Source: an uncultured Bacteroides sp. (lineage in GTDB: Bacteria > Bacteroidota > Bacteroidia > Bacteroidales > Bacteroidaceae). Taken from it: a stretch of 64,000 bases of DNA. A model generated the notes under the pieces. It was not told where the DNA came from, made no database searches, and worked only from the letters and a program-made list of their open reading frames with translations. The DNA lies in contig CAMQVH010000010.1 of the NCBI GenBank assembly GCA_947038155.1, positions 1 to 64,000 on the forward strand, given 5' to 3'. Shown here piece after piece: positions 1-9,236 of the stretch. Made by a program: the position numbers and the translations under genes. How positions within the stretch are numbered: position 1 is the first letter of the stretch; every line of letters begins with the position of its first letter.

Positions 1-281
1 TAGAAATCGCCCTAAAGAGAGAAGTCCGTGAAGAATTAGGCATCACAGACTTCACCCCCGAGCTTCTCACCAGTTATGTTTTTGAATCCAGCCGTGAAAA
101 AGAGCTTGTTTTTGTCCACAAAACCGTTTATGAGGAAGAAATCCACCCCAGCGACGAACTGGACGATGGACGATTTTGGAAGATCGAAGAAATAAAAGAA
201 AATCTGGGTAAAGGAATCTTCACTCCCAACTTCGAAGAAGAGCTGAAAAAAGCCTCTCTTATTCCTTCTCTGCCCAAGTAA
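1..281 (+). CDS. NUDIX hydrolase, C-terminal fragment
   Basis: This open frame enters from the left edge (first full codon at base 3) and ends at TAA 279-281. Its first residues, EIALKREVREELGI, match the second half of the NUDIX box (RE-x2-EE-x-G). That box binds the metal that cleaves nucleoside diphosphates linked to another group. About 93 residues are visible; the acidic C-terminal part (EEEIHPSDELDDGRFWKIEE) resembles the F/W-containing end of isopentenyl-diphosphate-isomerase-like and other NUDIX proteins. Substrate cannot be told from this fragment. The stop codon lies inside a 16-bp tandem duplication. Confidence 0.8.
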   Translation, partial: EIALKREVREELGITDFTPELLTSYVFESSREKELVFVHKTVYEEEIHPSDELDDGRFWKIEEIKENLGKGIFTPNFEEELKKASLIPSLPK

Positions 282-305
282 TAATCTATCCAAGTAATAA
301 TCTTT
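274..305. repeat. 16-bp tandem duplication over the NUDIX stop codon
   Basis: The unit ccaagtaataatctat (274-289) is followed at once by ccaagtaataatcttt (290-305), with one mismatch. The first copy holds the stop codon of the NUDIX gene, so the duplication leaves the protein unchanged. It looks like a replication-slippage product. Confidence 0.75.
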
Positions 306-375
306 TCAAATAGCAGACTTTCTTATAAATTAGGGAAGTACACAACTAATACCAAAGAAGTACAGTGAGGCAAAG

Positions 376-740
376 TTTCCCTATTAACAAGAGAAGTATT
401 CCCAGTTAACAGGGAAAAGATTCCCTATTAGTAGGGAAAGTATTCCCACATTTTGCGGGAATAAATTCCCATAATATGAGGGAATACTTTCCCACAATAT
501 ATGGGACAAATGAAAGATGTAACAGAAGTAAACGAAGATTGCATAGTTTCATTGATTCATTACTATTTCCGATACACTATGAGAAATGAATGCAACAAGT
601 ATGAGAAACAGGATCAAATCCGAGCTTTTTTACGGAGAAACTATGAGAAATGCTGTTTCAAAAATCATTTCTCATAATCTATCCTATTAGTTTTCTGTCA
701 TTTACATCTAACGAATGAGAATATGAGAAATGAAATTCAA
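376..740. repeat. Spacer made of short hairpins (TTCCC/GGGAA) and atgagaaatg words
   Basis: The 530-bp spacer between the NUDIX and GH97 genes has no plausible gene. From 376 to 506 it holds five consecutive hairpins, all with TTCCC and GGGAA arms: 376-388 with 405-417, 421-427 with 432-438, 441-447 with 457-463, 465-470 with 480-485, and 489-494 with 502-506. From 578 to 740 the word atgagaaa(tg) occurs at 579, 601, 643 and 723 and inverted at 666-675. The two copies at 643 and 723 share a following tttcaaaaatc-like tail. Function is unknown. Confidence 0.7.
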
Positions 741-813
741 AAATCTTCTCTGGGAGACGCTGTTAAATTTAAATTTGAAAGAGAGGGAGGAACATTATAA
801 ATTAAATATTCTG

Positions 814-2760
814 TTACTCAATGACAGCTGCAAAGCCGCCATTTCTAACCATCTTTATAGTTAGCTGCTCTCCGGCTTTCACCTGGGATGACTTGCAACG
901 ATAATCCATCGCCTGACGTCCTGCGTTGATACCATCCTCAAAAGAGGTCATTTGATAAGAGCGATCTTTATTCAAGAAATCTAACTTTATGGTAAACTCA
1001 CGTTCCTTTTTACCATTGTTAGTCATTCCTCCTATAAACCACTTATCTCCTTTCCGTTTTGCTACAATGACATATTCACCTGCTTTAGCTTCCAGTGCCA
1101 CAGTCTCGTCCCACGTTACGGGAACTTGTGTGATGAAACGGGTACAATCTTCATTACGATAATAAAGAGTAGGATTATCCGCCAACATCTGCAAACCACT
1201 CTCAAAAACCACAAAGAGTGCCAACTGATAAGCACGTGTTCCGATGCTTGCAGCATTAGGACGTTCCGCCCGATACACATTAGGCTGCATACTGATCATC
1301 GCTCCGGGAGTATAATCCATCGGACCGACAGCATTGCGCATAAACGGCAAATACAGACTATTATCCGGATAACAACCGCCCATTTGTTCCATGCCACGCA
1401 CTCCTTCGTAAGACAACACATTCGGATATTTATATTCCAGTCCGGCCGGTTTGAAAGATCCATGAAAATCGACAAACAAATGATGCTTGGCTGCTTCTCG
1501 GGCTACCCGTTCGTAAAAGTTGACCATCCACTGGTCACTTCTGTCCATGAAATCAATCTTAAGTCCTTTTACTCCCCATTCCTTGAAAGTCTTGAAAAGA
1601 TCAAAATTGTTTTCTACCGTCAACCACGTCAGCCAAAGCACAATCCCTACATTTTTTTCCTTGCCATAACGAATCAACTCGTGCAAGTCAACTTTAGGAT
1701 TAGGCGTATAAGGATCACGCGTACTTTTAGCCCAGCCTTCATCCATAATGATATATGGAATACCAAATTTAGAAGCAAAATCAATGTAATACTTATAAGT
1801 ATCCAAGTTATAACCGGAAACAAAATTCACATCCGGTCCGTAAGGAGAAGCGTCATTCCACCATTCCCAGCTCACCTGTCCCGGCTTAATCCATGAAACA
1901 TCCTGGAGTTGATTCTTTTCAGCCAGTTTATAAGTCATTGTGTTCTCAAGCAACTGCTTATCATTTTTACTTATCACAAAGTAACGCCAAGGATAATTTC
2001 TCGTACCTTTTGTTTTAGCGATGTAATCAGCTTCTTGAGTAATCTTCACGCTACGATCACTGTTCTCGGCAAACGCAAGCGGAGCTTTAGGAAAAACAGA
2101 GATTGCTCCGTTCGTGCCCGTTCCTTTGAGAAACATACATGGATAATCAGCCAGATCCGACTCGCTGATTAATATTTTATAGTCTTTTTGTGTGTCAACC
2201 AATACCGGCAAAACAGCTATCCGTTCTTCAGGCTTCCACGCATTACTTTGAACATGTGTGTAAGGTTCCTCATAAGCTGTATGGAAACTTCCCGGTTGTT
2301 GCAAGTGAAGAAGATAATCCGACGGGAAGTTGATAGCACACTCTTCGTTCATTACTTCAACATCCCCTTTTTGTGAGGTAATAAACCGGTAAGCAACTCC
2401 ATCGTCAAAAGCACGGAATTCTACTGAATAGTCTTTGAAGGTCAGTAGCAATTGATTATAACGATTATTGACTTTCGAATATTTCAAAGGAACAATAGGA
2501 GTTAATTGCTCGTCGATATTCCATTGCTTCTGACGACGCAACTTAGGATTCTGTCCCAACACTTGATTTTTCAGAACCAACAGAAGAGAATTGTCTTTCA
2601 ACAATACATCTCCGTTATAATCTATACTATAATAGATTTTATCCGAGAGATTCAAGGACACTTTCAGTTCTCCATTGGGAGAAACCAACTCTAACCGGTT
2701 CTGCGCATGAAGTAGTGAAACCAAGCACAAACACACAACTAACAGGATATATCTTCTCAT
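814..2760 (-). CDS. Glycoside hydrolase family 97 (alpha-galactosidase/alpha-glucosidase type)
   Basis: This is a secreted enzyme of 648 residues, the usual GH97 length. A signal peptide (about 1-19, ending LLHAQ) is followed by an N-terminal beta-sandwich, a (beta/alpha)8 barrel from about 290 and a C-terminal beta domain. GH97 enzymes hydrolyse terminal alpha-galactosides (retaining members) or alpha-glucosides (inverting members such as SusB). The barrel shows SWEWWND, IIMDEGW and GLKIDFMD. Asp403 in the last motif and Glu452 in SYEGVRG sit where retaining members carry nucleophile and acid/base, so I lean to a retaining alpha-galactosidase. This assignment comes from memory of the family and was not aligned. 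It is the last gene of the mannosidase locus and has its own promoter-like box in the 50-bp gap before it. Confidence 0.88.
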   Translation of the reverse strand: MRRYILLVVCLCLVSLLHAQNRLELVSPNGELKVSLNLSDKIYYSIDYNGDVLLKDNSLLLVLKNQVLGQNPKLRRQKQWNIDEQLTPIVPLKYSKVNNRYNQLLLTFKDYSVEFRAFDDGVAYRFITSQKGDVEVMNEECAINFPSDYLLHLQQPGSFHTAYEEPYTHVQSNAWKPEERIAVLPVLVDTQKDYKILISESDLADYPCMFLKGTGTNGAISVFPKAPLAFAENSDRSVKITQEADYIAKTKGTRNYPWRYFVISKNDKQLLENTMTYKLAEKNQLQDVSWIKPGQVSWEWWNDASPYGPDVNFVSGYNLDTYKYYIDFASKFGIPYIIMDEGWAKSTRDPYTPNPKVDLHELIRYGKEKNVGIVLWLTWLTVENNFDLFKTFKEWGVKGLKIDFMDRSDQWMVNFYERVAREAAKHHLFVDFHGSFKPAGLEYKYPNVLSYEGVRGMEQMGGCYPDNSLYLPFMRNAVGPMDYTPGAMISMQPNVYRAERPNAASIGTRAYQLALFVVFESGLQMLADNPTLYYRNEDCTRFITQVPVTWDETVALEAKAGEYVIVAKRKGDKWFIGGMTNNGKKEREFTIKLDFLNKDRSYQMTSFEDGINAGRQAMDYRCKSSQVKAGEQLTIKMVRNGGFAAVIE

Positions 2761-2793
2761 GATTTAGATATTTAATTAATCGTTTTACAGTGG

Positions 2794-2801
2794 CAAATGT
2801 A
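2794..2801 (-). promoter_or_regulatory. Promoter -7 box for the GH97 gene
   Basis: On the minus strand this reads TACATTTG, a perfect match to the Bacteroides -7 consensus TAnnTTTG, 33 bp before the GH97 start. It suggests that the last gene of the locus can be expressed apart from the genes upstream. No good -33 TTTG partner was identified. Confidence 0.45.
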
Positions 2802-2810
2802 ATAAAAACA

Positions 2811-5800
2811 TCACTTCGTACGATCAAACGGACTGGGTAATACTCCTTCAAAAGTCATTTTCACAGGTTTGATATACCCGTTTTCATCAAAATACATTCG
2901 ATCAATACAAGTTTCACGACTATTTGCTGCTGTTTCACCTAACGGACGACGATGATAAACAATATACCACTCATCTTCTCCGGCTCCTTTTATCACCGAA
3001 TGATGCCCTGCTCCGGTAGCTACCGAAAGATCCTGTTCCAGGATTTTACCAACCCTTTTGAACGGACCAAAGGGGGAATCTGAAATGGAATATGCTACAC
3101 TATAGTTCGGGAGTCCCCAGCCACCTTCCGACCACATGAAATAATATTTTCCATTACGTTTCAACATAAATGGTCCTTCCACATAGTTTTCCGGAGTGAC
3201 TTCCTTATACATCGTTCCGTCCTCAAAAGGAACAATACTCAACAAGTCAGGAGCCATTTTCACCATATTACAATGTCCCCAGCCACCATAATACATGTAA
3301 TATTGCCCGTCATCATCCTTGAATACAAACTGATCGATAGGTTGAGCGCCATGAACAATCTTATCAATCAGCGGCTTGCCCAAAGCATCCTTAAAAGGTC
3401 CGGCAGGATTATCTGACGTAGCGACACCAATTCCCCCCACTTCATTATTATTTTGGATATCATTGGCTCCGAAAAACAGATAATACTTATCATTCGCCGC
3501 AAGCACCGCTGGCGCCCAAAGAGCACGACGAAGCCAACTGATATTCTCTTTTGATATGACTTTCGGATGCTTTGTCCAGTTCACCAAGTCTTTAGACGAA
3601 AAAGCATCCATAAAGGTTTGTTCATCATAAGGTGCCGAATACGTAGGATAGATCCAATATTCATCTCCAAACACGACTCCTTCGGGATCGGCATACCAAC
3701 CTTTAAAAACAGGATTGCCACTCGTTTTCTTCTCTGAAAAAGTTGCCTGATATTTCATTGTCTTTCCAGGCAACGACAAAGAAGGAGCTACTGCTTCATC
3801 CGATACCGCACGCTTATAGTTCGGTTTACTGCTCATGACAAAACGTAGTTTCACGCCATCACGTATATCCTCATATTTCAAATAAGATTTGTCATACTTC
3901 TTGCCGTTCACATACAACTCCTTTACATACACATTCTTCGGTGACCAATTATCTGCTACCATTTCAATAGCTTTTCCGTTACTCATCCGAACTGTTATTG
4001 CCTCAACGCAAGGAGAACCGATATTATACATATTGCTTGAAGGAGCCACCGGGTAAAAGCCAATGCAATTGAACATATACCAAGCCGACATCTGTCCGCA
4101 ATCGTCATTGCCACTTAATGCATCCGGAGTATCGCCATAGAAACGGTCAACAATCGTACGGACCCACTTCTGACATTTCCAAGGTTCTTTCAAGTAATTA
4201 TAAAGATACGCTACATGATGGCAAGGTTCATTTCCATGCCAATAGGCTCCGATACGACCTTGAATATCATGTGCTCCCGGAATGTCATCCGGCAACTCTA
4301 CCGTGAACAGTTCATCCAACCGATTGCGGAACCAATCTGCGCCAGCTTCGTTCATATATCCTTGTACATCTTGTGGTACATACCAGGTATATTGTACAGT
4401 AAAGCCTTCCGTAATATCCCCCCATCCATTTACAGATCCGGGTCCCTGATAAGCTACCGGAGTAAACGGTGTACGCCAGTTTCCCTGACTGTCCTTGCCA
4501 CGCATATATTTCGTTTCCGGATCAATCAAAGTCTGATAAGAGAGTGCACGATTCAAGAAATAACGATAATCATCCTCCTTACCCAAAGCCTTGGCAGCCT
4601 GTGCCATGCAATAATCATCATACGCATATTCCAATGTTTTAGATACTGACTCCGCCTCTTTATCGAAAGGCACATATCCCATCATACGATATTCCGGCAA
4701 ACAGTCATAATTCGGATTCATCGCCGTGGTCCTCATAGCCTCATACGCACGTTCGTAATCGAATCCTTTCACTCCCTTCACAATCATGTCAGCCAATACG
4801 GAAACGGCATGATAACCAATCATACACCAAGTCTCATTTCCATAAAACGACCAGATAGGAAGCATTTTCTCCACACTTTTATCATAATGAGCCAACATGG
4901 AATTGGCAATATCGGCATTCACTTCCTGTTGAACCAGATTGAACCAGGGATGCAAAGCCCGGTAGGTATCCCAAAGAGAGAATACCGTATAGTTGGTAAA
5001 CCCTTCGGCTTTCTCTATATTTTTATCTAATCCTCGAAACTGCCCGTCTGCATCCTGAAAGATGAACGGATGCAAAGCCGCATGGTAAGCCGACGTATAG
5101 AAGGTTCTTTTCGTTTTACGGTCGGCAGTAAGGGTATATTTTCCCAGTTCTTTTTCCCATAGTGCTTCTCCTTTAGCTTTCAGGTCATCGAAAGTGAGTC
5201 CGGCAAGTTCCGCCATATTGTTCTTTGCTCCGTTTGTGCTGACCGATGAAATAGCAGTTTTTACAATCACTTCCTCTCCGGCTTTTGTATCAAAAGAGAT
5301 ACAAGCCATCAGATTCTTTCCCCAAGCCTCATAGCTGCTACGAAACCGGGAGGTATTGTAAATCATCGGCTTCTTATTCTGCATAAAGCGCAAGCCGGTC
5401 AACCTTTTAGAGAAAGTAGCCGTGAAATAGATATGCCGTTCCGGTCCCCAGCCTTTTACCAGTTTATATCCGGTGATGGTAGAATCATTTTCCATGCGCA
5501 GATTCGCCCATTCACAAGATTGCCATAAAGTATGGTTCATATCGATCATTATAAAAGCTTTATCCGATTGAGGATAGGTGAAGCGGAACATACCGCTACG
5601 CACCCCTGACGTCATTTCAGCCTTTACTCCATAATCTGACAGTTCCACCGCATAATAATTAGGTGATGCCCATTCCTTTTCATGAGAATAACGTGAACGG
5701 TATCCCTTTTCCGGCTCCTCACGTGTCCCCGGATCCAGTTTCATCTCGCCTGTTCCGGGAATAAACAAGAAGTCTCCCAAATCAGGTATACCAGTCCCGC

Positions 5801-6068
5801 TTAAATGAGTCAGACTGAACCCCAACAAGGTGGAATGATTATATTTATAACCGGAAGCCGCATCATAGTATTTACTATCCGTGTCCGGACTCATCTGAAT
5901 TCCTCCGAAAGGAATCTGCGCACCCGGATACACATTACCATAACCATCTGTTCCCACAAATGGATTCACATAATCAATCAGTTTCTCGGTTTGAGCCATG
6001 CCTGGCAAAATACTCACCAGACACGACCAAACCAAAAACAATCTCTTTTTACCCAATCTACTAGCCAT
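2811..6068 (-). CDS. GH92 alpha-mannosidase fused to a GH43-like beta-propeller
   Basis: I chose the Met at 6068 (1085 residues) because a signal peptide (RLFLVWSCLVSILPGMAQ) follows directly; the longer reading from 6122 overlaps the upstream gene and puts a non-signal stretch in front. Residues about 27-745 are GH92, a calcium-dependent exo-alpha-mannosidase family. Motifs are NPFVGTDGYGNVYPGA, EGFTVQY (expected catalytic acid, near 554), HGNEPCHH (near 613) and GNDDCGQMSAWY (near 655). From about 785 a second domain has the three acids of a GH43 five-bladed propeller: Asp in WYADPE (near 793), Asp in PIDQFVF (near 909) and Glu in VEGPFM (near 964). GH43 members remove arabinofuranose, xylose or galactose. 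The fusion implies that mannose and a second sugar are cut from the same substrate. The GH43 subfamily was not determined. Confidence 0.88.
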   Translation of the reverse strand: MASRLGKKRLFLVWSCLVSILPGMAQTEKLIDYVNPFVGTDGYGNVYPGAQIPFGGIQMSPDTDSKYYDAASGYKYNHSTLLGFSLTHLSGTGIPDLGDFLFIPGTGEMKLDPGTREEPEKGYRSRYSHEKEWASPNYYAVELSDYGVKAEMTSGVRSGMFRFTYPQSDKAFIMIDMNHTLWQSCEWANLRMENDSTITGYKLVKGWGPERHIYFTATFSKRLTGLRFMQNKKPMIYNTSRFRSSYEAWGKNLMACISFDTKAGEEVIVKTAISSVSTNGAKNNMAELAGLTFDDLKAKGEALWEKELGKYTLTADRKTKRTFYTSAYHAALHPFIFQDADGQFRGLDKNIEKAEGFTNYTVFSLWDTYRALHPWFNLVQQEVNADIANSMLAHYDKSVEKMLPIWSFYGNETWCMIGYHAVSVLADMIVKGVKGFDYERAYEAMRTTAMNPNYDCLPEYRMMGYVPFDKEAESVSKTLEYAYDDYCMAQAAKALGKEDDYRYFLNRALSYQTLIDPETKYMRGKDSQGNWRTPFTPVAYQGPGSVNGWGDITEGFTVQYTWYVPQDVQGYMNEAGADWFRNRLDELFTVELPDDIPGAHDIQGRIGAYWHGNEPCHHVAYLYNYLKEPWKCQKWVRTIVDRFYGDTPDALSGNDDCGQMSAWYMFNCIGFYPVAPSSNMYNIGSPCVEAITVRMSNGKAIEMVADNWSPKNVYVKELYVNGKKYDKSYLKYEDIRDGVKLRFVMSSKPNYKRAVSDEAVAPSLSLPGKTMKYQATFSEKKTSGNPVFKGWYADPEGVVFGDEYWIYPTYSAPYDEQTFMDAFSSKDLVNWTKHPKVISKENISWLRRALWAPAVLAANDKYYLFFGANDIQNNNEVGGIGVATSDNPAGPFKDALGKPLIDKIVHGAQPIDQFVFKDDDGQYYMYYGGWGHCNMVKMAPDLLSIVPFEDGTMYKEVTPENYVEGPFMLKRNGKYYFMWSEGGWGLPNYSVAYSISDSPFGPFKRVGKILEQDLSVATGAGHHSVIKGAGEDEWYIVYHRRPLGETAANSRETCIDRMYFDENGYIKPVKMTFEGVLPSPFDRTK

Positions 6069-6076
6069 ATTTATTC

Positions 6077-6874
6077 TTATTGTGCTTGTATATCTCCTAC
6101 TGCAACTTGATATTCGTGCCACAGTTCATCAATATTATATTCTTTCCCTAAAATATGTTTAATAGCATCATCGAACGACCAAGGCACCACCTCCAACGTA
6201 CTGCGATTGAACTTACGCAGGAATTCAGGATCTTTGTTATCACGCAACCAGACAAAGAAATAACCGGCTGTACGATAACCGTCCATATAGTTCCCGCCTT
6301 TCGGACGGGCATTCGGTCCGTCAAATCCTCCATTGGCAACCCGCACAGCATCTGCCATTCCCTCGATAAATGCCCAGAACACACGATTGGTTCCATAAGA
6401 ACCGATTCCTTGCGGTTCCAGCTGATAAGCATGTGTCAGTTCATGCAACAATACCCCGCGCGTTTCGAAAAACAACTTTGCCGTATCATTCGCTGCAAAA
6501 GATTTTTCAATATGACGTGTACTGTAGAAAATCGTCACATCACCATTGCCACCGCCTTTAGCAGAAATACCGTTGATATCTTCCAAAGTATAATGTATCT
6601 TGTGCACTGCGGGAATACTATCTTCCGGAGAATTGTAAAGAGTAGCTAATACAGTACGTGCCTGTTCCTTGATGTACGATTCAGCATCGGGAATAATCCG
6701 GTGATAAATGTCCGATCCCAACGTTTCCGGTGCTTTATCCTCAAACAATATAGCACCTGTATTGTACTCTTTCCATACATCAAAATTATCCTTCACCTGC
6801 TTTTGCACACTTGCAGCACAAGCCCCCATACCTACCAGCAGGCAAGCAGCATAGATTAAATGTATCTTTTTCAT
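6077..6874 (-). CDS. Basic secretory protein family metalloprotease, lipoprotein
   Basis: This 265-residue protein has a lipoprotein signal (LLVGMGAC, Cys at about 19), so it is probably anchored in an outer or inner membrane. HELTHAYQ at 144-151 is a zinc HExxH motif, followed by FIEGMADAVR with a possible third metal ligand. The pattern fits the plant basic secretory protein family (PF04450), a group of presumed metallopeptidases. It lies between two GH92 genes, 13 bp after one and 8 bp before the other, so it is co-transcribed. A protease beside mannosidases suggests a glycoprotein substrate. Proteolytic activity is inferred from the motif only. Confidence 0.8.
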   Translation of the reverse strand: MKKIHLIYAACLLVGMGACAASVQKQVKDNFDVWKEYNTGAILFEDKAPETLGSDIYHRIIPDAESYIKEQARTVLATLYNSPEDSIPAVHKIHYTLEDINGISAKGGGNGDVTIFYSTRHIEKSFAANDTAKLFFETRGVLLHELTHAYQLEPQGIGSYGTNRVFWAFIEGMADAVRVANGGFDGPNARPKGGNYMDGYRTAGYFFVWLRDNKDPEFLRKFNRSTLEVVPWSFDDAIKHILGKEYNIDELWHEYQVAVGDIQAQ

Positions 6875-6887
6875 ATTTCTTTATTGA

Positions 6888-9230
6888 TTATTGATTGATT
6901 CCGTTAGTTAATGAATAAGGTTTATCCTCCGGTGATAATCCGCGGCGTTTGTTAGGTGACGCACCCATCTTGAATTCAAGCACGCCTCCTTTCAAAAGGT
7001 CTTCATGTGTAATATACATCTTGTCGTATACTTTGCCGTTCAATTTCAGCGACTGCACGTAACGTTTCTTATCGCTGACACCCGGCGCTTTGATCTCCAA
7101 TGTCTTTCCATTAGGAAGCGTCATCTTCAGATAAGGTAGGTAGGGAGCTCCCAATACATACTGGTCTGTACCAGGACAAACCGGATAGAAGCCCATCACG
7201 GAGAAAAGGTACCATGCTGACATCTGTCCGCAATCATCATTTCCACCCAATCCGTTAATATCATTCTTGTACATCTTGTTCAGGATTTCGCGCAGCCAGT
7301 ATTGGGTTTTCCACGGTTGGGAAGTCCATGCGTATAAATAAGGGACATGATGGCTCGGCTCATTGCCGTGTACGTATCCGCCCACCAGGCACTCTTCGGT
7401 GATGTCTTCGTTATGCTCATAGTACTTCTCCGGCAGATGCATGGAGAAGAGCTCGTCCAGTTTCCGTACGAATGTCTTTTCCCCTCCCATCAGATCAATC
7501 ATACCGAACACATCGTGCGGCACGTGGAAGGAGAAATTCCATGAATTGCCTTCGATGAATCCTTCACCATAGGTTTGTAACACATCAAACTCTTTTTTGA
7601 ATGTGCCGTCACTGTAACGGGGACGGGCAAAGCCGATGCTCGTATCGTAAATGTTACGGTAGTTGAGGGCACGCTTGCGGTAAGTGTCCGCTATTTCCTT
7701 GTTACCGGCTTTCAAGGCTGTCTGATAAATGGTCCAGTCATCATATGCATATTCCAGCGTAGTAGAAGCTGCTGTACCACTTTTGTCAAGCGGAATATAT
7801 CCCAGCTTCATATAATCAGCTATACCTTCATAATACGGAACGGTGGATGTACTGACCATTGCCGCCAATGCCTCATCCACATTCGAAAAGACGCCTTTGG
7901 TTATTGCATCCGCCAGTACAGACACAGCATGATAACCGCTCATACACCAGTTTTCATTTCCCATCAGACTCCATATCGGCAACATTCCGTGCACGCTTTG
8001 TTGCTCATGTTTAATCATGGATTCCACCATATCCGCATTGCGTCCCGGTTTCACCAGATTCAGGAAAGGATGTTCCGCACGATAGGTATCCCAAAGGGAA
8101 AATATAGTATAGTTGGTGAATCCTTCCGCCCGGTGTATGTTATGATCCAGCCCACGATAGGAACCGTCTACATCCATATACACAGACGGATTAATCATGG
8201 TGTGGTAAAGAGAAGTATAGAACATTGCTTTCTGATCGGGCGTACCTTCGATCTCGAAATGTTTCAGTTCACTATTCCAATCTGTACGAGCAGCTTCCGT
8301 CAACTGTTCGAAACTCTTTCCGGAAGCCTCGGCATGCAGATTCTTAATGGCCCCTTCCGTACTGACTGCCGACAATGCCACTTTTACAACCAGTTCCGAA
8401 TTGTTAGCGGTATCGAAGTTAAAGTAAGCCACGATTTTTCGACCTGTGATTTCGGGGAAGTTCTTTTCCAACTTAAAACGACGCCAAAAGCCATTGTACA
8501 ATACTTTTTCCTTATCCTTATATCCGTAGTCTTTAATCGGCTGTGACAAAGAGATAGCAAAATAGGTATAATTCGTACGCGCCCATCCATTGGTGATACG
8601 ATATCCGGTCAACAGAGTATCGTTTTCGACTCTCAAATTGGCCCATAGAACTTTGCCGTCATAATTATAAATACCATGCACCAGATCCAAAATCAAATGA
8701 CCATCTTTTCCTTTCGGGAAGGTATATTTATGTATACCCGTCCGTTGTGTTGCTGTCAGTTGGGCCTTAATGCCATAATCGTCCAGTATCACTTCATAAT
8801 ATCCGGGAACAGCTTTTTCTGTAGCATGGTCAAAACGTGAACGGTATCCCTCTTCCGGATAATCCGCCCGACCGGGATTTAACTTCACATCGCCAACAGC
8901 AGGCATCAACAAGATGTCTCCCAAGTCAGAATGTCCCGTACCACTAAGATGAGTGTGACTGAAGCCAACAATGGTCTTGTCCCTATATTGGTAACCGGCA
9001 CAATACTCGTAGGCATTTTTCTGATAAGCTCCATTTACATTATGCGGAATTGTGTCTGTGTCCGGACTCAACTGTACCCATCCGAAAGGAGTGCAAGCAC
9101 CGGGAAAAGTGTGCCCCATCCCATTGGTCCCGATAATCGGATTCACATAGTCTACCGGCTGTTGGGCTATGGCGGACAAAGTTGCTGCCGCCATAGTCAT
9201 CATCAATACTTTCTTTCTCAAATTATTCAT
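6888..9230 (-). CDS. GH92 alpha-mannosidase
   Basis: This is a secreted protein of 780 residues with a signal peptide ending about SAIAQ. GH92 enzymes are calcium-dependent, inverting exo-alpha-mannosidases. Visible motifs are NPIIGTNGMGHTFPGA, EGNSWNFSF (expected catalytic acid Glu), HGNEPSHH and GNDDCGQMSAWY. HGNEPSHH is the form I associate with alpha-1,2-mannosidases, by analogy with characterised B. thetaiotaomicron enzymes. It shares this motif set with the GH92 half of the GH92-GH43 fusion and differs from the next GH92 gene. It follows that gene by only 6 bp, in the same operon. Confidence 0.92.
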   Translation of the reverse strand: MNNLRKKVLMMTMAAATLSAIAQQPVDYVNPIIGTNGMGHTFPGACTPFGWVQLSPDTDTIPHNVNGAYQKNAYEYCAGYQYRDKTIVGFSHTHLSGTGHSDLGDILLMPAVGDVKLNPGRADYPEEGYRSRFDHATEKAVPGYYEVILDDYGIKAQLTATQRTGIHKYTFPKGKDGHLILDLVHGIYNYDGKVLWANLRVENDTLLTGYRITNGWARTNYTYFAISLSQPIKDYGYKDKEKVLYNGFWRRFKLEKNFPEITGRKIVAYFNFDTANNSELVVKVALSAVSTEGAIKNLHAEASGKSFEQLTEAARTDWNSELKHFEIEGTPDQKAMFYTSLYHTMINPSVYMDVDGSYRGLDHNIHRAEGFTNYTIFSLWDTYRAEHPFLNLVKPGRNADMVESMIKHEQQSVHGMLPIWSLMGNENWCMSGYHAVSVLADAITKGVFSNVDEALAAMVSTSTVPYYEGIADYMKLGYIPLDKSGTAASTTLEYAYDDWTIYQTALKAGNKEIADTYRKRALNYRNIYDTSIGFARPRYSDGTFKKEFDVLQTYGEGFIEGNSWNFSFHVPHDVFGMIDLMGGEKTFVRKLDELFSMHLPEKYYEHNEDITEECLVGGYVHGNEPSHHVPYLYAWTSQPWKTQYWLREILNKMYKNDINGLGGNDDCGQMSAWYLFSVMGFYPVCPGTDQYVLGAPYLPYLKMTLPNGKTLEIKAPGVSDKKRYVQSLKLNGKVYDKMYITHEDLLKGGVLEFKMGASPNKRRGLSPEDKPYSLTNGINQ

Positions 9231-9236
9231 ATCAGC

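Noticed and set aside
36..293. Minus-strand 85-residue open frame at the left edge
   Set aside because: It is the complement of the NUDIX fragment, whose plus-strand reading has a clear family motif; the minus protein has no recognisable feature.
376..740. CRISPR array
   Set aside because: Repeats are 5-13 bases with varied spacing and both orientations, and no cas genes are in the window.
1126..1896. Long plus-strand frames opposite the GH97, GH92 and SusC genes
   Set aside because: They mirror well-supported minus-strand genes, contain no domains and have unnatural composition; treated as shadows.
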